From Anodontia alba (taxonomy: Eukaryota > Mollusca > Bivalvia > Lucinida > Lucinidae), in assembly GCA_964016985.1 (NCBI GenBank), contig OZ024826.1, positions 4,889,552-4,953,551 of the forward strand: a DNA stretch of 64,000 nt, written 5' to 3'. Shown one piece after another: positions 33,490 through 44,859 of the stretch. The position numbers and the translations under genes were made by a program. The notes under the pieces are model-generated. The model was not told the DNA's origin, did not search any database, and was given only the letters and a program-made list of their open reading frames with translations. The stretch's first letter is position 1, and the number at the start of each line of letters is the position of its first letter.

Positions 33490-33789
33490 ATCAAGAAATA
33501 GAGAATAAATTTAAAAAAAAAAAAATGAAACTACTTTCGTCACGATGGTACATGTACATTCTGTTTCTAGAATCCATTTTTCCACTCACCAAACTACTAG
33601 TATAACCTATTCTCATTTTGTCCACAATATTCCCACTTTGCGCAGGCACCTGTACCTTATTTATCACCGACAATATCTCCTGCGCAATTCTAGAATTGTC
33701 CGGTACAATTCCGGAATTGGCGGACAAAGTGAGAATTCTTACTTTGCGCAGGACAATTCCGGAATTGTCCCGATTCTTACTTTGCATCG

Positions 33790-33790
<1 letters not shown>

Positions 33791-33872
<82 letters not shown>
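33791..33872. repeat. (TA)n microsatellite
   Basis: Uninterrupted AT dinucleotides. The 150 bp to its left contain several CAATTCCGGAATTG and ACTTTGCGCAGGA motifs in both orientations. Confidence 0.97.
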
Positions 33873-33875
<3 letters not shown>

Positions 33876-34087
33876 CCAAACAAAATAAGTCTTGACATTT
33901 CATGTGAATTGTCTGCTTAGCAGGCTTGGGTTAAAAATAAAAATACTGTATAAGAATAATTTTCACAACATGAAGTACAAAGATTTATCATATCAATGTG
34001 AAGTATGTGCACCTTTAATATCTTTATGGTTGCATAACTTTTATCAATCCTAATCTGGTCGGATATGCACGGAAATCTAGACGGGTC

Positions 34088-34102
34088 CTCTCTGTGTGTC
34101 TC

Positions 34103-34150
<48 letters not shown>

Positions 34151-34198
34151 TCTCTCTCTGTGTCTCTCTCTCTCTGTGCCTCTCTCTCTCTCTCTCCA
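34088..34198. repeat. Interrupted (TC)n tract
   Basis: TCTCTC runs broken by GTCTC and GTGTCTC; the adjoining frames are low-complexity artefacts. Confidence 0.93.
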
Positions 34199-34868
34199 TA
34201 AAAGTTATTTTTATGAAAGGAGTGATTTGCATACCATAAAACGAGAGTTGACAGTTAACGAAATATTGCATTGCTATTGGTTAGTTGGCTTTTTTCTGTT
34301 GTGTAATTAACCAATGCATGTTTGTTAAGCGTTTCGCATATCAGGGTAGTGTCGATGGTTAGCCTCCTGTAAGTTCAAGTAGTTTGGTTGCCCAAAGGTA
34401 ATAGCAAACAGAACGAAACTCAAGTCTGCTATTAAAAAAGACAGGTTATGCTGAAAATTGCTAAAACCAAAACACCTTTCACTCTCATTTGTGTTGGTTT
34501 ATTATCAGATAATTGCATTGTATGACTGCCACAACTCACAATAAAACTACTGATCTGATTTGTTCTGTTCAAAGTAACCTCCCTTCCCCGAAGTCTAGGT
34601 TTCGTTTCCTGGGACTCTCTGCACCTAAGAGATATGAAACAACAACAACAGAATAATCAAACTGCAAGCTAAGTTACCCTGAAACTGATCATTTTCCTAC
34701 TAAATATCGAATGAAAATGTTTAAATGTTTACCCCCCTAAAACTGGTGATATCAAAAATTTCTATGAAGTTTGGTTACCTGATATTAAATTTTATTATTG
34801 ATGTTCAAAAAAATATTCCTAGCTGAAATACCATAATAGAATTTACTCCCTCTTATCTGAAGAAATCT

Positions 34869-35095
34869 GGGAGGCCCTCCCAGGGGGTATGCAGAACAGG
34901 GGAATAATGTCATTTATTTCAGGGGAACACAAGTCTAAAAATGAAGGGAACAAGGGAACAAATATAATTTTGAGGAGCAGGGAACATAGAAAATTAAGAT
35001 TTTGATTTTGGGGAACAAAAAAAAATGTTTAATATATTTCAGGGGAACAAGGGAATAGATACCCCTCACGCCCCCCACTGCCCTGGGAGAACCTC
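34869..35095. mobile_element. MITE-5
   Basis: Inverted ends GGAGGCCCTCCCAGGGGG and CCCTGGGAGAACCTC. The interior repeats AGGGGAACA motifs (TTTCAGGGGAACACAAG, TTTCAGGGGAACAAGGG). Only one copy is in the window. Confidence 0.6.
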
Positions 35096-35219
35096 ATCTA
35101 GGACGATTCGGCCAGCAGACCAAGCGGCCAGGACAATTAGGCCTAGGACAATTCGGCCAGCCAAAAATATTGGGTAGGACAATATGGCCAGATAATTATG
35201 TTGGCTAGTTCTAATGGAC

Positions 35220-37060
35220 AATTAATATTTTGGGTTTGTTTCTAATATACAACATTCATTGACTTTTTAGAAGAAAAAGATTTTTTTTCCAATACCGTTA
35301 CCTTTTGGCCAGCCAAACCCCTTTAGTAGCAAATTAATAAGTTGATAATAAAAAAGATAAATTTAAAGATTTTGTTTAAAAATTATATAAAAAAATATAT
35401 CTGCTATTAAAGTAAATTTGTAGCAGACAACATTTGAAAATAGATTTTGTTATTTTTAGAGAAAATAAGACTTGGCAGACAACTCGCATGTAATTTCAAG
35501 TATTATTTTATCTGAAAAAAAAAATGAAAATTTTGCCTGCTGCAGTTGTGAAAAAAAACCCACCCTAAGGTCAACACTGTTTGCATTCAATTCAGGAATT
35601 TCTATAAAACATTAATGATAAAATCTACCTACCCTGCTATACGAAATAGAACATTCCAAAGACACAATATAGCTAGAATATATATTAACTGAATTGTAGT
35701 TATCTGAGTATTGTATTTTTTTTTTTTAAATTCTTCTTTCCTATCCCTCTAGTGACTAAGTTAGTACTTTTTATTGATACAAAAATGAGCAGAAAATATG
35801 AAAAAGTTGAATAATTGAGTTACCGTACTAATCCCAAGGATTGGGACAGAAAGTCCTTTGTAAACAATGTAGACCCAGATCAGACAGCACAGGAGGTTCT
35901 GAACATGGTCTACATTATTTGCAATACATCCAGAAATATTTTAGACACATCAAGAGGTACACTGCTGTCGGCCTATTTAGCGTACTTAAGGATTTGAGCT
36001 GAATTTAAAGAATGTTCGCTAGACCAGTTTTAATTTTTAAATGTACTAGAAGGAAAAATAATTTATTATAAATAAAACAAGTTTATTTTCATTTAATTTC
36101 TTCTTCAAATTTAGCAGATAATAATCCCTCAACTTCATCATCCCCTTGTATGTGTATCACAAAAATGTCTGCAAATGTCGCGCAGAAGTTTGCCTGTTGC
36201 CTTGGACATAAAGAATGTTTTTAGATTAAAGATGCATTTCTATGGTCACTAATCAATTTAGAATATATTTATGCCATTTTCATTGTTTACACTGACAAGA
36301 CCACATTTTTAACTTTCACGTTCAGGGAAAAGGGTCTTTTGGTTTTAGTGGAAACAACATTTTCCTCATTATTTTGAAATAAACTCCTGATTCCACATGC
36401 AAATTATAATGGCCATGTACCGTTTGATATGTTTCATCACATACGCCCACAAAATGATACTTTGGGGTTTTTGGGAGAAAGTATTTGAGTGAGCAGCATT
36501 GGCAGATGCGCCACATTAGGCTATACGGATGTAGAACAGTAGAATGAATTATTTCAAATTTTAGGACAAGTAGAATATGTCGATTAAAGGTGTCTCATTA
36601 GTTTGGGTAAGTATGGCAATGCCCAAATTGTGCAAAGGCAAAACAAATGACCGAAAATACAACTGAAATAATAGGAAATATTTGATGAAAACATGTTGCC
36701 AAAAGAAGAAACTGTTCACAGTTAAAGCCAATTTGTTAATTATTAAATTCTACTTATAAATATTTCTTCTAAAATGTTAATCAAATTTGTATGAAACATA
36801 TGTTAGGGGCAGAGAAAGCTGCTCAGTGAGGGGTAGGGACATTTACACCCCACCCCATTTTTTTGTTTAACACTGTCCCTAAATGAAAATAAGAATGTTT
36901 TTAAAGTGGTTTTAATTTGCCCATATTCTCATCCATCCATTCATTTGTTTTTGGTAAAAATGCTGTTGTATAGATCTATTCCATAGTTTAAGCTTAGAAT
37001 GATTTTGTATCAAACATGAAAAGATTAAATTGAAACAATTTTTAATTTTTAAAAATCAAC
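35220..37060. other. Intronic AT-rich sequence, no gene seen
   Basis: Apart from a Pal-A copy at 35.86 kb there is only AT-rich DNA with short homopolymers. Immediately left (35100-35215) AGGACAATTCGGCCAG-type units recur three or four times. Confidence 0.5.
35856..35923. repeat. Small palindrome Pal-A
   Basis: TTTGTAAACAATGTAGACCC faces ATGGTCTACATTATTTGCAA. Confidence 0.65.
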
Positions 37061-37074
37061 TTTAGAAACTTACT

Positions 37075-37347
37075 AACGGTGTTAGTCTTACTCTTTGTTG
37101 CTTTGTGGTTTATTCTACGAAGCGATTTGTTGTATGTCTTTCCGTGTCTCATTTTGTTCTTGTGTTTTTCAGTCCTTTTAGTATTGCGATTAACTCGCTT
37201 GGGGAAGAGAGAGCTAATCTTAGTGCTTTTCGTACGTTTGTTCGGTTTGTGCTTGTTTAGATTTATCGGTCTCCTCTTCCTCTTGGGGTTTGGGAAGGGC
37301 TGCGGTTTGTGGTTGTGGCACTCCCTGGACTTTTCTCTTACCTTTTT
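37075..37347 (-). other. Second copy of the Lys/Arg-rich open frame
   Basis: Minus-strand frame with KVREKSRECHNHKPQPF, KSTKISSLFPKR and HGKTYNKSLRRINH, matching the 21.8-kb copy in frame with many conservative changes. It is followed by further basic residues (KATKSKTNTV). A methionine is present only deep inside the frame, so a start codon is not evident. Confidence 0.45.
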
Positions 37348-38535
37348 TGCACAACCAGGTTCATACCACAGGGTAGCAAACAAGCAAATAAGCACACATT
37401 CCTTGCTACAAATACAGGCAAAAAATGGAGATTTTTTTTTTTTTTTTTTTAATTTTTTAATTCAACCCAATGAACGAATGCTTGAATGACATTTCAGTAT
37501 ACCTGGGATCTTACAGTTTCAGTTTTCAGATTTTTAACGCTGCCAGGCAACTGAGTCACATAGAGGCAGCGCATGGGGGGAGGGGGGGGGGGGGGGGTGC
37601 GGTGTGGAGGTTTGGGGGGAATCTTACATTTCATATTGATTTAGATATATGGGATAAGAAGGTAGAATGAGTAAACATCTCAAGATGTCAACAATAAATT
37701 ACACCTCCCGAGCATATATTGCACCACATTCCTAAATACCTCACAGAACATTGTATTTATGACCCCTTTAAACCTGATAAAGGAACACCTTTTTATTTCT
37801 TTAATTAAACTGGGCCTATCTTTGGCATTTTCTGTTTTATACACCACAAAGAGACTCCACATAATTTATACAAATTAAAGACTATTATAATTATACCACA
37901 CCACCATATATACCATAATAACCCCAAGTATTGGGAGAGAGAGGGCTATGCCAACAGGTAGACCCAGATAAGATGCCACAGGTATTGGGTTCTTAATTGA
38001 TAATGCAATCATGCTGAATATGTTTGTAACTGAACATTTCCTACAATAGCAAGTTCTTCAAGTGAAAACTGATTTGAAATGGAACAGGCGCTGCCTCTAT
38101 GTGATTCAGTTGCCTGGTAGCGTTACAAATCTGATCTGAACTGAACTGAACACTGTGTCCCCAACCATATGATAGCCCCTTATTATGAAAATGAATGTTA
38201 GACCTGCTAATAAGTATTTCAAAAAATAAATCTGTCTAATATCAGGTCTAAAAGAACTACAAAGTTGTGTGATTTTGGTTTCCTGAGCCATCCACTTATT
38301 TCAAGATCTAATGGCCTACCCAATGTTTTTTATGGCTAGCATAAAACAGAAAACCATTAAAAATCTAAAACTACCTGATGATTAGCAAACTGTAGACCCA
38401 CAGATCAGATGACGCAGACAGGAAAGAAATACAGGAACTTTTGTAAAACTTACAACTTAAATTTAAAATTTATCTATCTAATGGCATTTCTTAGACATTG
38501 ACAAAGAATAGAGACCCACATCAGATGCCGCAGAA

Positions 38536-38813
38536 CATCACGAAAACATGCCTATATAATTTTGACCCCCTTAAACCCCACTTTTATGTAGTAAAACTGG
38601 GGTTTACAGGGGTATACATTATTTTTCTTATTTCTGCTCTAAACATAAATTGTGGGTACTTGTTAGAACCGCCTCACCGAGGCGGTTCTAACGAGTACCC
38701 ACAATCTATGTTTTGAGCAGAAATATGAAAAATATTAGGATTTTTTAACTGAAAATTTTCAGTTTTTTGGTAGTAAAATTCTAGTATATTTGAATAGGCG
38801 TGTTTTCGTAATG
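38536..38813 (+). mobile_element. MITE-1 copy 13, inside a small palindrome
   Basis: Ends CATCACGAAAACATG... and ...GTGTTTTCGTAATG. The left flank ends GACCCACATCAGATGCCGCA and the right flank starts ATGAGGCATCTGACCAGGG, the two facing halves of a Pal-A small palindrome, so this copy sits in or next to its loop. Confidence 0.9.
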
Positions 38814-39298
38814 ATGAGGCATCTGACCAGGGCTGACACTGATTGCAAATGAAAAGGAACTTTTGTAAACTTTCAATAAATAAAACAAATATGACACCAG
38901 TCCAACAGCTGTTGGCAAACAGTGTATATCCTGATTGGTCGCCTGTTCACATGCAGCAGAACGCAGCATCACAGTTTATTCAAAGTAGAATTTTTGATAA
39001 CTGACATCAAAAAGAACAAAACGACAATGCCCCCCCCCCCCCCCCCCCCCTCGCCCCTCAAATTTAATATGGACCTGTCTAAAGGCATTCTGAGGACATT
39101 CCCAAACAGTATAGACCCAGATCAGATACTGCAATTCCAAACCAGGATTTTTTTTTTGTTTTTTTTTGTTAAATGTACAAAAAATGTCTGACACCACATA
39201 AAAATGGATCTGTCCAAATTAGGCACTTTGGGGACATTGGCAAACAATGAATACCAAGATCAGATGCCAGAGAATAATTGAGGTGTCCAGTCTGGTCA

Positions 39299-39578
39299 CA
39301 TCACGAAAACATACCTATACAATTTTGACCCCCTTAAACCCCACTTTTATATAGTAAAACTGGGGTTTACAGGGGTATATATTATTTTTCTTATTTCTGC
39401 TCAAAAACATAGATTGTGGGTACTTGTTAGAACCGCCTCGCGGAGGCGGTTCTAACAAGTACCCACAATCTGTTTTGAGCAGAAATATGAAAAAATATCA
39501 GAGTTTTTTATCTGAAAAAAAATTGAGTTTTTGGAGATGAAATTTCCTATATATTTGAATAGGCGTGTTCTCGTAATG
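39299..39578 (+). mobile_element. MITE-1 copy 14, inside a small palindrome
   Basis: Ends CATCACGAAAACATA... and ...GTGTTCTCGTAATG. The flanks are Pal-A halves (GGCAAACAATG...AGATCAGATGCC on the left, GGTCACTACTGTTTGC on the right). Both hairpin arms carry the same C-to-T/G-to-A pair (TACTTG with CAAGTA), which keeps the stem paired. Confidence 0.9.
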
Positions 39579-40179
39579 TAGGTCACTACTGTTTGCAACA
39601 ACTTAAATGAGAGACAAAACAACTAGGGAGGAAGTGCTTTGTGGGTATAATGTCTTGCATATGCAGCATAGCTCCAGATGAACCATTTTCCAACCGTTTC
39701 AAACAGAGGCTTATAATTTCATCTTTCAAAACAAATGTTACACCAATTTGATGTATAATTCATTACACTATAAAAGAGCAATATGATAATATTACCTACT
39801 ATATACATGATAAAATATTACAGACTATATACATGTTAAGAACATAAATACAAATACATTATCTAAGACCCAGTTTGGGCGGTTCTGGTCAGCTTGTACC
39901 TTAGTCAACATATACCTAATTTGGTCAACTTATACCTAAGTCAAATCATTTCTATTTTGGGTTAAATCATACCTTAGTATCTAATTTCAGGAGTCAAATT
40001 ACATATTCATTTTTGGAATGTGATTGTTCGATTTATTTGTTACTAAATACTGCAAATCTGATATGCCGTGGTACGGATATCTTGACGTATTTTCTGAGAG
40101 TCCCCAGGACTTCAAGATAAAGTGAGTCAGCTGTAATTGAATAGAGTCATGTGCTGAGAGTAAGTCAGCAGTGTTTATT

Positions 40180-40345
40180 CAGATCTGCCTACACATAATG
40201 CATTCTGCCTGGCTCCAGATAAGAGGAACAAAGTAAACTAAGGAAGGCAATGTGTACCCGATGCAGGACTCAAACCCGCAACACCCTACTTGCAAGCCAG
40301 GCGCTCTACAAACTGAGCTAACCAGGCTGACAGTCCCACGAATCA
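40180..40345 (-). mobile_element. tRNA-like SINE-D copy 1
   Basis: On the minus strand GCCTGGTTAGCTCAGTTTGT and GCGGGTTTGAGTCCTGC are tRNA A and B boxes, and the anticodon loop position reads CTTGCAA (UGC, Ala type). The acceptor ends do not pair, so this is a SINE or tRNA pseudogene. Confidence 0.72.
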
Positions 40346-40430
40346 CCACACTCTTCCCCCTTTTAACTTCTAAGTGCAAGGCATCAAATGAACCTACCAT
40401 TAGTTTCTAGCCTTTCCCCGCACTCACCAG

Positions 40431-40566
40431 TTTACCTTGTCGCCATTAAAGTAAACTAAGGAGGAAAAAGTGTTCCCAAGACAGGACTCGAACCCACGAC
40501 CCCTGCTTGCAAGTCAGGTGCTCTTCCAACTGAGCTAACCAGACCCACAGTCCCGCCAATCACCAC
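40431..40566 (-). mobile_element. tRNA-like SINE-D copy 2
   Basis: Head GTCTGGTTAGCTCAGTTGGA with B box GTGGGTTCGAGTCCTG; same UGC anticodon position as copy 1. It sits about 85 bp away in the same orientation and shares the flanking ACAGTCCC...AATCACCACA, so the two may be a local duplication. Acceptor ends are not complementary. Confidence 0.74.
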
Positions 40567-40594
40567 AGCAATATCCAGATAAGTATTTTCCTTA

Positions 40595-40715
40595 TTTCTT
40601 CATGAAAATATATGTGGTGGGTACTCATCAGAAGTGCCTCAGTAAGGCCCTTTTAATGAGTACCCGCAACATATATTCAAATGAGTACCCACAATAATAT
40701 TTTCATGGAGAAATA
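40595..40715. repeat. Foldback with GGGTACTCAT core
   Basis: TTATTTCTTCATGAAAATAT on the left faces ATATTTTCATGGAGAAATAA on the right, with GTGGTGGGTACTCATCAGAA and AATGAGTACCCGCAACATAT inside. A second AAATGAGTACCCACAATA shows arm duplication. Confidence 0.78.
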
Positions 40716-41128
40716 AGAAATTATCAAAACTCATGACTGAAAAAAATACACCTGGAGCTGTGTCTGTGCGTCTTCATGCGTCAATTAACTTTAAGGGTGC
40801 ATCATGATAATGATAAATAATTGAATCTATCTATCTGTCTATCTGTCCACCCGATCACTATCTTTTCTTTTTTTTTTCGAGGTACGAGTTAACCAAGGTA
40901 GGACTTGACTTGGCTGGTACGAGTTGACCAGTTAACCAAATATAGGTATGAGTTGACTAGGGTTTATAACCTGAGCCTTCTCTGGCTGTTCAAAGCCTTT
41001 TTTTTATTGATTTGGGGTCTTTGACAAAGCTGCCAATCAGTAAAATATCAGAAGGCTTTTTAAGTCAGAGAAGGCTCGAATTACGGGTGGACTAGCTACC
41101 GTTTGGGCCTAGTATTTATCTGTAAACC

Positions 41129-41130
<2 letters not shown>

Positions 41131-41167
<37 letters not shown>
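41131..41167. repeat. Poly-A tract
   Basis: A run of 37 A. It does not sit at the end of the recognisable LINE, which starts further right, so it may be the tail of another insertion or simple expansion. Confidence 0.9.
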
Positions 41168-41169
<2 letters not shown>

Positions 41170-41399
41170 ATCTATATAGCATTACCAAACGTATGAATTT
41201 TACGCCTATATCTTTTATGTAGGCGAGGGCAATATTAGGGTTGCACCGGTGCCCTGACAGAAGATAAGACAGTTCCTTTCTTACGCTGGTGTTCAGCATT
41301 ATATCCGTAATAATAATTAATAAATTAACATGAAAATAATGATACTAGCATACGTATAAAAATAATTGAATAAGCGAAATTCTATCTACCGTCTGAAAC

Positions 41400-42398
41400 T
41401 GGTATGATGGCATAGCACTACAAAAGGACCTTGATAAACTGGCGGTGTGGGAGGCTAGGTGGGATATGGAATTCAATCCTTCCAAATGTCAGGTGGTTCA
41501 GGTGACTGGATCAAGAAAGCCCATCAATTGCACTTACAGACTCCACGGCCATGTTCTTGAGACAGTCACCAGTGCCAAATACCTGGGGGTTGATGTCTCT
41601 AGTGGTCTTACCTGGAACTCCCACATTGACAGGATTACCGGTAATGCTAATAAAACTTTAGGCTTTCTAAAACGTAATATAAAAACCAAGATGCCAAGGA
41701 TCAGGGAAACAGCCTACAACACCCTTTTAAGACCACAGCTGGAGTACGCTTCAGCTGTGTGGGATCCCCATACAAAGGATAAGGTTAATCAAATTGAAAT
41801 GGTGCAGCGCAGGGCTGCCAGATGGACTTGATCAACTTACGATCGGAAAGCTAGTGTAACTGAGATCTTTAACAACTTAGGATGGCGTAGTCTGGAGCAA
41901 TGACGTGCAGACGCATGCCTATGCCTTTTCTATAAGATTATGTATGGTATTGTAACTATACCCCTCCTAGATCATATTCAGAGAAGCACAAAGGCCTACA
42001 GATTTAATTCAATGACTTTTAGACAAGTGTATGCATCTCGGAATTACTACAAATACTCCTTTTTTCCTCTGGCTATTGTCCAGTGGAATGCCCTACCTGA
42101 GTCTGCTGTATGCCAGCCCAGCCTTGAAGCCTTCAAGGCAGAAGTCTGCAGACTACAGCAGTCACAGCCATAGCTTCCTGAGTTACGTGTTTTTAACCTA
42201 CTTTAAACTCATCTTAACTATTTTAACCTATCATCTTTCATCTCATTAACTATCATACCTTACCAGTCTCACTATCATGCTTTACTTTATTTATTTATTT
42301 ATTTATTTTTATCTTGTAACAGTCTTAAACTCTTGACAAGCGCACCTGCCTAAAATGTCCGCGAGGGCGTATGGCAGTATGTAGAGAAGAAGAAGAAA
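41400..42398 (+). pseudogene. Jockey-like LINE, reverse transcriptase C-terminus, two in-frame stops
   Basis: Open from about 41403 (ALQKDLDKLAVWEARWDMEF) and matching the last third of a jockey/CR1-type reverse transcriptase: FNPSKCQVVQV, SAKYLGVDVSSGLTWNSHI, LRPQLEYASAVWDPHTKD, MVQRRAARW. In-frame TGA codons at 41829-41831 and at about 41907 break it; the frame then continues through SFFPLAIVQWNALPESAV to TAG at 42171-42173. The 5' end is truncated. The 3' end ATGGCAGTATGTAGAGAAGA is followed by an AAG/AGA tract and is shared with SINE-B. It lies in the methyltransferase-like gene intron. Confidence 0.8.
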
Positions 42399-42399
42399 T

Positions 42400-43361
42400 G
42401 GTCGAAGTCAGGAAGCCTCTCGTGTCTCAAAAAATCCACTCTAACAATATTGTTCTGTAACAGCTAAATTTGACTTCTATTAATCACATCTTTGTCCTAA
42501 CACTATTTATTAAAGTCCCATTGCCACTCTACCAAATTTATGTTGTTATTACTAGTCTTCAAATACCATACGAACTTCTAAAACATGATTTTATACATGT
42601 AAATAACAGCTGATCGATCAGAGCGGATAACTACGTAAATTTCAAAATCAGGCGACCCAATTTGGAATCACCGGAAATTGTAAATTGGGTGATTACAAAA
42701 TCGGCGATGACACCTCTTACTAAAAGTCTGTTCGAACAAATTATAATATCAGAATAATTCGTTTCCACGAGTTATTCATTCGTTCGAGCGAATCAGTTTT
42801 GTTTTCAGATAGGCTAAAATAATAGGAGAAAGCAGTCAGTTAACTCCCTTTATTACTTTCTGTAAATAACCAGGTCCAATTAATTAGATTCCTCTGCTTT
42901 TATCATTAGTGTTTCCATTAAGTATCACTTCCTTTTCCTTCATAAATCAAATTTTAACAAGGTCATATGCCAATACAGCTTCCAAAATTTTTAAAAGAAA
43001 CATTTATTTTCTGTGCATTGAATATATATAATATTAATTAATCTTCCATCTGGATATGGAGAAATGTAAAGTTAAGAATTTGTTAAATTCCACTGATGAC
43101 CTAAGATAAAAGCAGAGGATTCCAATTAGAAGGACGTGGTTAGTATTTGATCTACCTTGGACATTACCTGTCAAGGGAGATAATAGAAATACTGCTGCTA
43201 TCTCTCATTACAGAACCCGTTATTTGTGGGCACGAAATATTATTTCGTGGGAATGAAATATATACTAGTAGAAATAATAATGATAATAATAATAGTAATA
43301 ATAATAATAAAATAAAAATAAAAAAAGCAATATTCCTGGTGGCGGTTTTGACAACCGCTGC

Positions 43362-43396
<35 letters not shown>

Positions 43397-44265
43397 GCAT
43401 ATCCATTCAAAGAATTATTAATTGGTGGGAGCGGTCATAAATAGTCCTATACCACTCATCCACCCAACGCGCTCTCGAATTAATAATTCGTTTTCCACTA
43501 ATTAATAATTCTTTCGAACGAACTAAAAAAGAAGAAGAAAAAAAAAAAAAAAAAAAAAAAAAAAATAGAAAGAAAGAAACATATGTCCAATCCGTGGTCT
43601 CGTAGATTATTAGTGATATTTTTAAAGGCAAGCAGAACTTATTATTTATTATTTCCTATCTACTATCGTGTTTTATTCTCACATAATTATTATTGCAACA
43701 TTATAACAGTAGTATTATGAACAATGACTGTTCCTGGTATCTGCTCTTGACGAAATACTCCAAACACTCCATCACACAAACGCACGCACGTACACACACA
43801 GAGAGGAATATGCAAAGAGAGAGAGAAAAAAACAACAACAAAAAAACGCTGGTTCCTCAAAATGACTGCATTGCCTTTGCGTTTTACCCCATGTTTAAAA
43901 TCTCTAAGGCATTCTTCTCAACGTCAATGCCAAAAATGTTATCGAAAGAACAACAATAAAAACAACAACGGAGACAACAAACAAACAACAAAACTGTGAT
44001 AGTCAATATGTTGGAAACATATATTTAATTGTACTTGCTTTCATGGCTTGTTTAACGCTTAGCACACTGGGAAAACTTTTGTCGCGGCGTTGTTGATCAT
44101 ACAGTAAAATGAAAAAAATAAGGACCGCATCATGCGAAAAAGTGCCTTCAAGCATAGGCAAAAATACGCGGATTCACATCATCCTGGTATTTAGTCTCAA
44201 TTGAAACATTCTTTAGTGTCCAAATATTTTGTTTGCGGACACGAAGCCTGGTGGATAGAAGAGTT
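42400..44265. other. Intronic low-complexity sequence, no gene seen
   Basis: Contains (AAT)n-like and A-run tracts (43270-43395, 43525-43565). ATTAATAATTC occurs in both orientations near 43415-43515, suggesting a decayed foldback. No coding signal. Confidence 0.45.
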
Positions 44266-44267
44266 GA

Positions 44268-44378
<111 letters not shown>

Positions 44379-44389
44379 AACACCAATGG

Positions 44390-44585
44390 TGCCTTCTAAG
44401 GGTAATCGACACCCTTAGTAGATTTTCCGTCTTATACCTCAAGGGAGACATTTCGTCTTCCGATTTGCAATTGTATACATCTGATCCCTTCAACCACCCT
44501 TGGTAGATTTTCAGTCTTATACATCAAGGGAGACATTTGTGCGTCTTCCGATTTGCAATTGTTCACATCTGATCCCTTCTAAAAC
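44390..44585 (+). repeat. Tandem duplication of about 98 bp
   Basis: Two units sharing CCCTTRGTAGATTTTC, GTCTTATACMTCAAGGGAGA and CTTCCGATTTGCAATTG...CATCTGATCCCTTC, just right of a (TA)n tract. Confidence 0.8.
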
Positions 44586-44859
44586 GGGGGTCTACTGTGG
44601 AAGGAAAGACGTTGCTCCCTCTTAGAACAAACCCTTTTTCAGAAGGAAGCAAATGCAACTTTGAAAGAGATGCCTCCCTTTTTTGTTAACCTTTACTAGT
44701 CTCTGGGCTAATTCAGCAGACGACAAATTGACATTTTTTCTTACTTGTCAAAATCTTTTTCTGGGAAGAATAATACAAATATTGTAATATGTCGTCTGCG
44801 GAAAGTTTACCTAGAGTGCTAAGCGTTAAATGTACAATATGGGTTTTAATTGATTACAG

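Noticed and set aside
29631..38813. Target-site duplications for MITE-1 based on short matches such as GGTCA near copy 14
   Set aside because: The matching bases do not abut both ends and belong to the Pal-A palindrome; other copies show no duplication.
8495..39578. CRISPR-like array formed by the repeated hairpins
   Set aside because: Copies are irregularly spaced, in both orientations, with terminal inverted repeats, and the DNA is eukaryotic.
40255..40545. Two functional alanine tRNA genes
   Set aside because: Boxes and anticodon loop are present, but the acceptor stems do not pair and the flanking sequence continues as a repeat. They are called SINEs.
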